Origin: Candidatus Nitrotoga sp. CP45
GTDB lineage: Bacteria; Bacteroidota; Bacteroidia; Flavobacteriales; Flavobacteriaceae
NCBI GenBank assembly: GCA_943329165.2
Contig: CALQCV020000054.1
Coordinates: 1 to 9,954, forward strand
Direction: 5' to 3'
DNA length: 9,954 nucleotides
Part shown: positions 1 through 6,295 of the stretch, in pieces
How the letters are laid out: each line of letters opens with the position of its first letter
Numbering within the stretch: the stretch's first letter is position 1
Translations under genes and position numbers: made by a program
Notes under the pieces: generated by a model
Seen by the model: the letters and a program-made list of their open reading frames with translations, nothing else
Database searches by the model: none
Told to the model about the DNA's origin: nothing

Positions 1-88
1 AAATATAAAAAAAAAATTGAAAGAAAAAACATATTTAAAAAAAAAATACTTGCGTCATATTTTATATAAATCCCAGATAGCTTTAACT

Positions 89-132
89 CAAAACGTGTTT
101 TGGACATGAATTATTGTTCAAACGTGGGTTTG
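89..132. repeat. Pair of similar short hairpins; second may be a weak terminator
   Basis: Two related inverted repeats lie 16 nt apart. CAAAACGTGTTTTG (89-102) has CAAAAC facing GTTTTG. CAAACGTGGGTTTG (119-132) is a 5-bp CAAAC/GTTTG stem with a GTGG loop, followed on the plus strand by TTTTTTCTTTT. The second could end transcription of a plus-strand gene left of the window, but its stem is short and only 40% GC, so a terminator role is tentative. Confidence 0.35.
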
Positions 133-200
133 TTTTTTCTTTTATTTATTACTTTAACGCATTGAGTGTAATTATTTTTTATGGCTAATTTATACTAGAT

Positions 201-283
201 TGTCACATTGAGCTTGTCAAAATGTACCCTTTTTGATGTCTTCGATACTTCCTTCTTCAGTAAACGCCTGGCTCAGACGGACA
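201..283. repeat. REP-like imperfect inverted repeat
   Basis: TGTCACATTGAGC (201-213) faces GCTCAGACGGACA (271-283), with nine Watson-Crick pairs and one G-T pair out of 13. The core phrase TTGAGCTTGTCAAAATG, followed by CTTCGATACTTCC at 240-252, resembles the repetitive extragenic palindrome phrases (CTTCGACAAGCTCAATGTGAC type) scattered through many Bacteroidota intergenic regions. The pairing is seen directly. Membership of a repeat family is from memory and would be settled by copy number in the whole genome. No transposase is encoded nearby. Confidence 0.55.
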
Positions 284-450
284 TTTTTGTGCTAATTGAA
301 TATAAATTTCCATCAAAAAATCAGTAATAAAGTGTTTTGATTAATTACGCCCATCGGGTTAAAGTAGTTAGTATGCTTAGTGAAAACCTTAATTTACCTT
401 AACTTCTTAATGTTTAAAACAATGTTTAAAAATAGTTCTTTAAAAAAACA

Positions 451-458
451 TAAATTTG
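451..458 (+). promoter_or_regulatory. Putative kmo promoter, -7 box
   Basis: TAAATTTG followed by CA matches the Bacteroidota -7 consensus TAnnTTTG. No clean -33 TTG is visible at the usual distance; the upstream DNA is A/T runs. Transcription would start around 464, giving a leader of roughly 84 nt that contains the GC-rich hairpin element. Confidence 0.5.
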
Positions 459-460
459 CA

Positions 461-520
461 CCCGAAGCCGCAAGGCCGAATTGTATGACCCGAGCTGCGA
501 AGCGGCGAACGGAACGAAGT
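461..520 (+). promoter_or_regulatory. GC-rich two-hairpin leader element with tiny ORF, kmo 5' region
   Basis: This GC-rich patch sits in otherwise AT-rich DNA and would fall in the kmo mRNA leader. Hairpin 1 is GCC-GCAA-GGC (467-476), with a GNRA-type loop. Hairpin 2 is GCTGC-GAA-GCGGC (494-506), which contains GCGAAGC, known as an unusually stable DNA mini-hairpin. Both follow the phrase ACCCGA, and CGAA occurs five times (463, 477, 498, 506, 515). A 12-codon ORF (485-523, MTRAAKRRTERS then TAA) spans hairpin 2 and uses CGA or CGG for all four arginines. It could be a regulatory leader, a small interspersed repeat or chance. The structures are seen; any function is inferred. Confidence 0.35.
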
Positions 521-547
521 TAAATAAAAACCGTTTAGTAAAAATAA

Positions 548-1903
548 ATGCAAACTCCTAAAAAAATTGCTATTGTTGGTTCAGGATTAGTTGGTTCCTT
601 ATTAGGAATTTATCTTAAAAAAAGAGGCCACATCGTGCATGTATATGACAGAAGTCCGGATATAAGAAAAATCAATTTTTCGGGACGTTCTATTAATTTA
701 GTTTTATCCAACCGAGGTATTAAAACCCTCCAAGATGTTGGTTTAGAAACGGAAGTTTTAGCCATCGGAATTCCTGTTGATAGGCGTGCCATACACGTAG
801 GGAAAGAAAGTGTTAATGAACAGTTTTACGGTAAAAACGGAGAGGTAATCTACTCCATTTCAAGAGGGCTTTTGAATAAAAAAATGGTCGATTTGGCGGA
901 GAAAGCCGGAGTTGAATTTTTCTTTGAAGAAAAAGTATGGGATGTCGATCTTACAACCGCTACTATTTCTATTGGCGAAACAGAGCGAGGCGAATGGACC
1001 ACACATAATTATGATCTAACTTTTGGTGCCGATGGCGCTTTTTCGAGAATTCGACATAGAATGCAGCGTCAGAGTATGTTTGATTACTCGCAGGAGTTCA
1101 TGAAAATGGGTTATAAAGAATTGCATATTCCTGCTAATGCTGACGGAAGTCATAAATTAAACAAAAATGCTTTACACATTTGGCCACGCGGTAATTTTAT
1201 GTTGATGGCTTTGGCCAATTTAGACGGAAGTTTTACCTGCACTTTATTTATGCCTCATGATGGTGAAAATTCATTTGCATCCTTAAAAACTACAGAACAA
1301 TTAGTCGATTTTTTTGCCAAAAACTTTCCAGATACTAAAGAAGTTATTCCGGATTTAGTAGATGATTTTTTCAAAAATCCAACCAGTTATTTGGTCACGA
1401 TGAAATGTTTTCCGTGGACGTTTAGTGATAAAGTTGCCCTTATTGGTGATGCTTGCCATGCTATCGTACCGTTTTATGGTCACGGAATGAATTCTGGTTT
1501 TGAAGACATTACTGTTTTGGAAGAAATGATGGAAAAATATGGAGATGATTGGGCAAACTTACTCAATGATTATGAGAATTCAAGAAAACCCAATGCTGAT
1601 GCAATTGCGGAACTATCATTTCGAAATTTTATGGAAATGAGTACCAAAACCGCAGATGCCAATTTCTTACTACAAAAGAAAATTGAAAAATGGTTTTCAG
1701 ACAAACATCCCGATAAATGGATGCCGTTATACAGCAGAGTAACTTTTAGCTTACAACCTTATTCAGAAGCGTTGGCAATTGGGGATTTTCAAAATAAAAT
1801 CATGGAAGAGGTCATGGAGATGACTAACATAGAAGCCAATTGGAATAGTGATGAAGTTGAACAAAAAATTATTCAACTTTTAAATTTTAAGTACCCCCAT
1901 TAG
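548..1903 (+). CDS. kmo: Kynurenine 3-monooxygenase
   Basis: FAD-dependent aromatic hydroxylase (451 aa) expected to convert L-kynurenine to 3-hydroxykynurenine with NADPH and O2, a step in tryptophan breakdown or de novo NAD synthesis through quinolinate. Visible motifs are the dinucleotide-binding GSGLVG (11-16), the KMO-type GRSINL (46-51), the DG-type motif GADG (160-163) and the FAD-ribose motif GDACHAIVPF (300-309), followed by YGHGMNSGFED. R80 and Y94 have the same spacing as the kynurenine-contacting Arg84 and Tyr98 of the Pseudomonas fluorescens enzyme. No C-terminal membrane anchor like that of mitochondrial KMO is apparent, so the protein is probably cytosolic. Length is normal for bacterial KMO. 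In-frame stops at 521 and 545 fix the ATG at 548. No ribosome binding site is evident and no other kynurenine-pathway gene is in the window. Confidence 0.93.
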   Translation: MQTPKKIAIVGSGLVGSLLGIYLKKRGHIVHVYDRSPDIRKINFSGRSINLVLSNRGIKTLQDVGLETEVLAIGIPVDRRAIHVGKESVNEQFYGKNGEVIYSISRGLLNKKMVDLAEKAGVEFFFEEKVWDVDLTTATISIGETERGEWTTHNYDLTFGADGAFSRIRHRMQRQSMFDYSQEFMKMGYKELHIPANADGSHKLNKNALHIWPRGNFMLMALANLDGSFTCTLFMPHDGENSFASLKTTEQLVDFFAKNFPDTKEVIPDLVDDFFKNPTSYLVTMKCFPWTFSDKVALIGDACHAIVPFYGHGMNSGFEDITVLEEMMEKYGDDWANLLNDYENSRKPNADAIAELSFRNFMEMSTKTADANFLLQKKIEKWFSDKHPDKWMPLYSRVTFSLQPYSEALAIGDFQNKIMEEVMEMTNIEANWNSDEVEQKIIQLLNFKYPH

Positions 1904-2023
1904 GTGAAGGTATTTTTCTAAAACCAAGGAAATGTTAATTGTTTTCAAGTTGGAATAAAAAAAACTTAATTTTAGCTGTTGAAAAAAGTTTGATTAAAAA
2001 ATACATTTTCATTGCTTTTGACG

Positions 2024-2035
2024 TTATAGCTATAA
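2024..2035. promoter_or_regulatory. Perfect 12-nt palindrome TTATAGCTATAA
   Basis: TTATAGCTATAA equals its own reverse complement. It lies about 150 bp upstream of the predicted exbB promoter. It could be a dimeric regulator site, but a 12-nt AT-rich palindrome also occurs by chance fairly easily in such DNA, and I cannot match it to a known operator. Confidence 0.2.
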
Positions 2036-2178
2036 ATAAGCTGTAAAACTCTGAAAATCAAAACTATTTTTATGTAATATTTGATGATTGTTTGTAATGA
2101 CCGAATAGGACATAAATTGCGATATAAATCGATGTTGTATTAATGTTAAAAAAAGTTTTTTTATTTGAAGTAAAAAAT

Positions 2179-2186
2179 TAAATTTG
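2179..2186 (+). promoter_or_regulatory. Putative promoter of the exbB-tonB cluster, -7 box
   Basis: TAAATTTG followed by C matches the Bacteroidota TAnnTTTG consensus. A TTTG at 2164-2167 is too close (11 nt) to serve as a standard -33 element. The A7-G-T7 run directly upstream may supply curved DNA. Transcription would begin near 2192, giving a leader of roughly 58 nt rich in TTAAAA-type sequence. Confidence 0.5.
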
Positions 2187-2249
2187 CTCCTAATCAAGTT
2201 TATTAACAACTAAAACTTATAAATTATTTAAAATTTAAAACTTAAAAAA

Positions 2250-3071
2250 ATGGCAAACGTTAAAAAAGAAGGCAGTTCAAATTTAGGAGGATTATTCTCT
2301 GGTATTGTGATTGTTGCAAGTATTGTGGTTGGGTTTCTTGTATGGAAATTTATCATGGGTGCAGGATCAAATTTTGAAGGTGGAGTAAACACAGGCGCAC
2401 CACTTAAAGATAACTATATGGCAATGGTTTACAAAGGAGGATTTATTGTTCCTGTTTTGATGGGACTTTTGTTGATGGTAGTTGTTTTCTCATTTGAAAG
2501 ATATTTTGTAATTACTAAAGCTACTGGTAAAGGAAGTCTAGATGCATTTATGAAAAATGTTCAAACTAGTGTAAAAGCAGGAAATATTGACGAAGCCATT
2601 AATGCATGTGATAAACAGCAAGGTTCTGTAGCAAACGCTATTCGTTCTGCTCTAGTTAAATACCAAGATGTTAAAAAAGAAGGATTCAATAGCGAAGAAG
2701 CTGCGGAAACAATTCACAAAGAAATCGAAGAAGCAACTTCATTAGAAATGCCAATGTTAGAACAGCACATGACTATTTTATCAACTTTAGTTTCGTTAGG
2801 AACTTTGGCAGGATTGTTAGGAACTGTAACAGGTATGATTAAAGCATTTGCCGGATTAGCTGGTGGTGGTGGAGCAGATTCTGCTGAACTTGCAAATGGT
2901 ATCTCTGAGGCGTTAATCAATACTGCAACTGGAATTGCAACATCTGCATTAGCAATTATTGCCTACAATTTCTTTACTTCAAAAATCGACAGTCTTACTT
3001 ATGCCATTGATGAGGCAGGTACTACAATCGTTAATACTTACAGACATTTTAGAGGTAGCTTAAAACAATAA
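2250..3071 (+). CDS. exbB: ExbB/TolQ/MotA-family proton channel protein
   Basis: This 273-aa inner-membrane protein would form the pentameric proton channel that, with ExbD, energises TonB. Four hydrophobic segments are visible at about 15-36, 63-82, 174-200 and 217-242. The first is an extra N-terminal helix relative to E. coli ExbB and is common in Bacteroidota homologues. The conserved helices carry GLLGTVTG (188-195) and SEALINTATGIATSALAI (219-236), whose Thr/Ser residues line the channel in studied relatives. A Gly-rich loop (AGGGGAD, 204-210) separates them. The AAAAAA-ATG start, without a Shine-Dalgarno sequence, is typical of the phylum. It is the first gene of a tightly spaced cluster, and a perfect palindrome lies between it and the next gene. 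Choosing TonB rather than Tol or gliding function rests on the adjacent tonB. Confidence 0.93.
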   Translation: MANVKKEGSSNLGGLFSGIVIVASIVVGFLVWKFIMGAGSNFEGGVNTGAPLKDNYMAMVYKGGFIVPVLMGLLLMVVVFSFERYFVITKATGKGSLDAFMKNVQTSVKAGNIDEAINACDKQQGSVANAIRSALVKYQDVKKEGFNSEEAAETIHKEIEEATSLEMPMLEQHMTILSTLVSLGTLAGLLGTVTGMIKAFAGLAGGGGADSAELANGISEALINTATGIATSALAIIAYNFFTSKIDSLTYAIDEAGTTIVNTYRHFRGSLKQ

Positions 3072-3073
3072 TT

Positions 3074-3090
3074 TTGATAGTCACTATCAA
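3074..3090 (+). promoter_or_regulatory. Perfect intercistronic palindrome between exbB and exbD
   Basis: TTGATAGT and ACTATCAA flank a single central C, giving a perfect 17-nt inverted repeat. As RNA it forms a 7-bp stem with a TCA loop. It starts two bases after the exbB stop and lies 15 nt before the next ATG. No T-tract follows directly, so it is not a standard terminator. It may stabilise or process the mRNA or serve as an operator. Confidence 0.45.
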
Positions 3091-3105
3091 TAAATATATA
3101 TAACA

Positions 3106-3714
3106 ATGGCAATAAAAATGAAAAAAAAGTCAACATCTACCGACATGACGGCGATGTGTGACGTTGCATTCCTTTTGCTTACGTTCTTTATTTTGACTGC
3201 TACTGCTAAAGTACCTGAAGTGATGCCTGTTGACACACCAGCATCTACTGTTCAGACTAAGTTGCCTGAAAAAGATTTGGCTACTTTGACTGTAGGTAAT
3301 GGGAAAGTGTTTTTTGATGTTAAAGGAAAAGATGTCCGCGTTAGAACTCTGGAGTTAATGGCTCAAAAATATAACGTAACGTTTTCTGAAGATGATCAAA
3401 ATAAGTTTTCAATAATGGAAAGTTTTGGTGTTCCGGTTCAAAGTCTTAAGCAGATTCTTGACATGAAACCAGCAGACAGAAAGAATGTTCAGCAACCAGG
3501 AATTCCGAAAGATTCGTTGGATAATCAATTGGCTGACTGGATTCAGAATGCACGTTTAGCCAATATCGAGTTGCATGATAAAGAATTGCAACTTGCGATA
3601 AAAGGCGATGCTACAGAAGAGTATCCTGTAATCAGAAAGATAATGGATATTCTGCAAGACCAAAAAATCAATAACTTTAGTTTGGTTACTGGTTTAAGAG
3701 GAAAAGAAAAATAA
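3106..3714 (+). CDS. exbD: ExbD/TolR-family protein, first copy (long form)
   Basis: Proton-channel partner of ExbB, 202 aa. A short Lys-rich cytoplasmic start (KMKKKS) leads into one transmembrane helix (about 16-34, TAMCDVAFLLLTFFILTAT). D19 matches the proton-carrying Asp of ExbD (D25 in E. coli). The periplasmic part begins with a short strand region (LATLTVGNGKVFFDV, 58-72) and ends with the canonical ExbD pattern LQLAIKGD, EYPVIRKIMDIL and INNFSLVT (161-195). Between these lies an insertion of roughly 80 residues absent from the 141-aa E. coli protein, with no motif that I recognise. It starts 34 nt after exbB and ends 18 nt before the second exbD, supporting one transcript. Confidence 0.9.
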   Translation: MAIKMKKKSTSTDMTAMCDVAFLLLTFFILTATAKVPEVMPVDTPASTVQTKLPEKDLATLTVGNGKVFFDVKGKDVRVRTLELMAQKYNVTFSEDDQNKFSIMESFGVPVQSLKQILDMKPADRKNVQQPGIPKDSLDNQLADWIQNARLANIELHDKELQLAIKGDATEEYPVIRKIMDILQDQKINNFSLVTGLRGKEK

Positions 3715-3732
3715 TTTTTTAAAATATACTAA

Positions 3733-4323
3733 ATGGCTGAATTAAATACCGGCGACGGTGGTGGTAAAAAAGGCAGTAAAAAAGTAAGAAGTAAAAAGCA
3801 AAATTCTAAAGTTGATTTAACAGCTATGGTTGATTTGGCTTTTCTATTAATCACTTTCTTTATGCTCACCACTACCTTGTCTAAACCTCAATCTATGAGC
3901 TTGGGTTTACCCGATAAAGATGATGAAGTAGATACGCAAGTAAAAGTAGATGAGAATCGTACGTTAACAATTTTGATGGGCGAGAACAACAACATAAAAA
4001 TTTTCAGGGGTTTTCTAGCTACGCCAAAACTTGCTCCAAAAACAGTCTCTTATGGAAAAGATGGACTTCGTAAAGATTTGCTGGAGCAGAAGCAGGCAGT
4101 TCTTGATTATACAGGTACTAAAGACAAAGGTATGATTGTAATTATCAAGCCTAGCAAGAAGTCTAACTACAGAAACTTAGTTGATGTACTTGATGAAATG
4201 GCAATTACTAACATTCCAACTTATGCAATCGTAAACGAGTATAGTCCAGAAGAAACTAAATTGCTTGGTGATGGCGTATCTGCTAAAGCAACTCCAGCTG
4301 CCGAACAAGTACCTAATCCTTAA
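3733..4323 (+). CDS. exbD: ExbD/TolR-family protein, second copy
   Basis: Second ExbD paralogue, 196 aa. The N-terminal tail is Gly- and Lys-rich (GGGKKGSKKVRSKK, 9-22) and cytoplasmic. One transmembrane helix follows (about 30-49), with the conserved Asp at D34 in AMVDLAFLLITFFML. The periplasmic domain ends in the typical pattern IVIIKPSKKSNYRNLVDVLD ... TNIPTYAIVN (135-168), then a low-complexity Ala/Pro-rich tail (about 180-196). It differs clearly from the first copy in tail, insert and C terminus, so the pair is an old duplication rather than a recent one. Tandem unequal ExbD copies are usual in Bacteroidota TonB clusters. They may form a heterodimer inside one ExbB pentamer, which is an inference. 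Confidence 0.9.
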   Translation: MAELNTGDGGGKKGSKKVRSKKQNSKVDLTAMVDLAFLLITFFMLTTTLSKPQSMSLGLPDKDDEVDTQVKVDENRTLTILMGENNNIKIFRGFLATPKLAPKTVSYGKDGLRKDLLEQKQAVLDYTGTKDKGMIVIIKPSKKSNYRNLVDVLDEMAITNIPTYAIVNEYSPEETKLLGDGVSAKATPAAEQVPNP

Positions 4324-4344
4324 TCTAATTAAAAAAGAAAAAAC

Positions 4345-5130
4345 ATGAAATTAGATTTATTAAAAAATCAGTGGGTAGATATCGTTTTTGAAGGGCGAAA
4401 TAAGAAATATGGTGCATTCGAACTAAGAAAAACAAATGGGAAAACCACTTTGAGAGCTCTTATTATCGGAGGTTTTATTTTTATTTTCTTAGTTAGTCTT
4501 CCTGTACTATCCAATTTACTTCCGGATGGTTCAGATGATGCTGTTTTAGATCAAAAAATCACAACGGTAAAATTACCACCAAAGGAAAAACCAAAAGAGA
4601 ATATTCCACCACCACCACCTCCTCCTCCAAAAGTAGATCAGGTGAAGTTTGTAAAACCAGTTGTAGCAAAAGCCGAAGAAGTAACTGAGGAGCCACCAAA
4701 AGTGGAAGAAATAAAAGATAAAAAACTTGGGGCTGAAACAATTAAAGGTGATCCAGATGCTGAATTAAGCGTTGAACCAGTGGGAACAGGGCCAAGTGTA
4801 GTTGAAGAAGATAACAACATTTACAATACTGCCGGTATCGAAGTAAAACCTGATTTCCCGGGAGGATTGGAAAAATTTTACAAATTCGTTGGTAAGAACT
4901 TCCAAGTTCCAGAAGAAGAAGGATTAAAAGGGAAAGTATTTGTAACGTTTGTTGTTGAAAAAGACGGTTCGCTAACCGATATTAAAGTGCTTAGAGATAT
5001 TGGTTATGGAACAGGAAAAGAAGCTATCAGAGTTTTAAAATCTTGTCCAAGATGGAATCCAGGTGAACAAAATGGTAAAAAGGTAAGGGTGTTATATTCA
5101 TTACCAATATCAATCCAATCAGCAGAATAG
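4345..5130 (+). CDS. tonB: TonB energy transducer
   Basis: Inner-membrane-anchored protein (261 aa) that transmits proton-motive force to TonB-dependent outer-membrane receptors. The cytoplasmic N terminus carries the Bacteroidota signature WVDIVFEGRNKKYGAFELRK (10-29). A single membrane helix spans about 38-55. The periplasmic linker is Pro/Lys/Glu-rich, with eight consecutive prolines at 88-95 encoded by CCA/CCT codons, a stretch that would normally call for elongation factor P. The TonB C-terminal domain covers about 164-258: PDFPGG (169-174), GKVFVTFVVEKDG, RVLKSCPRWNP (229-239) and a final strand LYSLPISI. The start follows a purine run (AAAAAAGAAAAAAC). The stop TAG is immediately followed by the ATG of the next gene, so the two are probably translationally coupled. 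Confidence 0.94.
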   Translation: MKLDLLKNQWVDIVFEGRNKKYGAFELRKTNGKTTLRALIIGGFIFIFLVSLPVLSNLLPDGSDDAVLDQKITTVKLPPKEKPKENIPPPPPPPPKVDQVKFVKPVVAKAEEVTEEPPKVEEIKDKKLGAETIKGDPDAELSVEPVGTGPSVVEEDNNIYNTAGIEVKPDFPGGLEKFYKFVGKNFQVPEEEGLKGKVFVTFVVEKDGSLTDIKVLRDIGYGTGKEAIRVLKSCPRWNPGEQNGKKVRVLYSLPISIQSAE

Positions 5131-5358
5131 ATGATTTCAAAATTCATCCAAAACTATCAGAAGAAATCGCTTAAAGAGCGGTTTCTTCTCGTTATAGGCA
5201 TTTTCTTTTTTTTGATTTATTTAACATTCGGACTCGCTATCATATTTTGGAAGTCACTACCTTTAGCATTAGATTATAAATACAGAATTGTTTTTGGAAT
5301 TTTACTAATAGTATATTCTTTTTTACGATTTTTGCGTTTCTTTAATAAAGAAGAATAA
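5131..5358 (+). CDS. Small two-helix membrane protein of unknown function
   Basis: A 75-aa protein that I do not recognise by family name. A basic start (MISKFIQNYQKKSLKERF) is followed by two hydrophobic helices (about 18-40 and 52-69), a short loop with DYKYR, and a charged end (RFLRFFNKEE). The positive-inside rule places both termini in the cytoplasm. The gene abuts the tonB stop codon with no spacer and ends 8 nt before the next gene. That position argues it is real, translated with tonB and functionally tied to the cluster. Possible roles are an assembly or stabilising subunit of the ExbB-ExbD-TonB complex or of the lipoprotein encoded next, but this is inference from location only. Confidence 0.75.
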   Translation: MISKFIQNYQKKSLKERFLLVIGIFFFLIYLTFGLAIIFWKSLPLALDYKYRIVFGILLIVYSFLRFLRFFNKEE

Positions 5359-5366
5359 AATTAAAG

Positions 5367-6284
5367 ATGAATAAATTAACCAAGACACTTGTTGGCTTTG
5401 TTTTGTTAACCTTGCTTTTTCTTTTTTCTTGCCAAAAGAAAAACGAAGTTATCGATACAATTACAGAAGGAAAGGCAACAATCTATGTTGATGAATCAAT
5501 ATTGCCGATTATTGAAGATGAAGTTGCCGTTTTTGAAGCAGAGTATAATGCTAAATTAAATTTGGTTTCAAAATCAGAAAATGAAATAATCAATGATTTG
5601 TTTAACGATACTGCAAGAATTGTAATTTTAACCAGAACACTTTCAGCTAAAGAATTAAAAGTATTTCAAAGTAAAAAAATTAATCCAAAAACGAGATTTT
5701 TTGCAACCGATGCTGTTGCATTTATTAGAAAAAAAACAACTAAAGACACGTTAATAGCATTACAAGACGTTATTGATTTTCTTCACGGTAAAAAGCTTCC
5801 AAATATTAAAGGATTGGTTTTCGATAATGCTAATTCGAGTACAGCAAGATATATTTCTGAAATTTCAGGAGTTTCAGTTAACAATCAAAAGAATGTTTTT
5901 TCATTCAAAACAAATGAGGAAACTTTAAAATTTATTGCCAAAAATAATGGCATAATTGGTGTTATAGGAATGAATTGGATTTTTCAGCCTCCATTAGATT
6001 TGCAGGAAACAGTAGCTAATGTAAATGTATTAAGCGTTAAAGGACTAAACACATCAGAATACATTTTCCCATCACAAGATAATCTGGCACAAGGAAAGTA
6101 TCCTTTGGTACGACGTTTGTATATCGTCAACTGCCAAGGATATCCTGGACTCGGAATGGGATTTAATTCCTTCCTTGTTGGGGAAAGAGGGCAACGCATA
6201 ATTTTGAAATCGGGTCTAGTTCCTGAGCAAATCCCAACCAGAAAAATTACCATCAGAAACACAATTACAAAAGATAAAAATTAA
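5367..6284 (+). CDS. PstS-like periplasmic-binding-fold lipoprotein
   Basis: A 305-aa exported lipoprotein with a lipobox-like LFLFSC and the lipidated Cys at 22. The mature part looks like the PstS/phosphate-binding-like fold: an opening strand-helix GKATIYVDESILPIIEDEV (35-53), DDL-type segments around RIVILTRTLS (84-93), ANSSTARYI (155-163) at the position where PstS has its anion-binding Ser/Thr motif, IAKNNGIIGVIGMNW (190-204), and YPLVRRLYIV (245-254), a common phrase in this family. No ABC permease or ATPase gene is nearby, and it lies inside the TonB cluster, 8 nt behind the small membrane protein and 11 nt before the TPR gene. Ligand and role are therefore open: it could bind an anion, a peptide-like ligand or a partner protein. 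The lipid attachment is strong; the fold assignment is good; phosphate transport is doubtful. Confidence 0.8.
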   Translation: MNKLTKTLVGFVLLTLLFLFSCQKKNEVIDTITEGKATIYVDESILPIIEDEVAVFEAEYNAKLNLVSKSENEIINDLFNDTARIVILTRTLSAKELKVFQSKKINPKTRFFATDAVAFIRKKTTKDTLIALQDVIDFLHGKKLPNIKGLVFDNANSSTARYISEISGVSVNNQKNVFSFKTNEETLKFIAKNNGIIGVIGMNWIFQPPLDLQETVANVNVLSVKGLNTSEYIFPSQDNLAQGKYPLVRRLYIVNCQGYPGLGMGFNSFLVGERGQRIILKSGLVPEQIPTRKITIRNTITKDKN

Positions 6285-6295
6285 AAAAGAAGAAG

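Larger units (their letters stand above)
1..547. other. Intergenic region upstream of kmo
   Basis: I see no credible protein-coding gene here: all frames are broken by frequent stops and the base composition is very AT-rich. It contains two look-alike hairpins (89-132), a REP-like inverted repeat (201-283), an 11-nt direct repeat AATGTTTAAAA (409-419 and 421-431), a promoter-like box (451-458) and a GC-rich hairpin leader (461-520). The gene to the left lies outside the window, so its orientation is unknown. Confidence 0.8.
1904..2249. other. Intergenic region between kmo and exbB
   Basis: These 346 bp are AT-rich with no coding potential that I can support and no convincing terminator for kmo. 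Notable items are a perfect 12-nt palindrome (2024-2035), a small inverted repeat CGAT-ATAA-ATCG (2120-2131), an A7-G-T7 run (2148-2162) and the promoter-like box of the exbB cluster (2179-2186). Confidence 0.75.

Noticed and set aside
610..792. Minus-strand open frame inside kmo, and similar antisense frames inside exbB, the PstS-like gene, the TPR gene and queE
   Set aside because: All are contained in clearly coding plus-strand genes, have no recognisable motif or plausible start context, and are the expected shadows of AT-rich coding DNA.
1924..1953. Inverted repeat CCAA-g-GAAA ... TTTC-aag-TTGG as a kmo terminator
   Set aside because: The stem is broken by an unequal internal loop and is followed on the plus strand by A-runs, not T-runs, so it does not fit an intrinsic terminator.
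2148..2162. A7-G-T7 run as a terminator or hairpin
   Set aside because: There is no GC in the stem and a one-base loop cannot form; it is better seen as A-tract DNA upstream of the exbB promoter.
3106..4323. The two exbD genes as a frameshifted single gene
   Set aside because: Each has its own start, membrane helix with the conserved Asp and complete periplasmic ending; the sequences are too different to be a split or recent duplicate.
2250..4323. Gliding-motility motor (GldL/GldM) in place of ExbB/ExbD
   Set aside because: The proteins have ExbB and ExbD architecture and lead directly into tonB; GldM is far longer with a large periplasmic region not seen here.
4559..4820. Overlapping minus-strand open frames within tonB
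   Set aside because: They arise from the low-complexity proline/lysine/glutamate codons of tonB read backwards; their translations are Leu/Val or Ser/Thr-rich without domain features and lie inside a well-supported gene.
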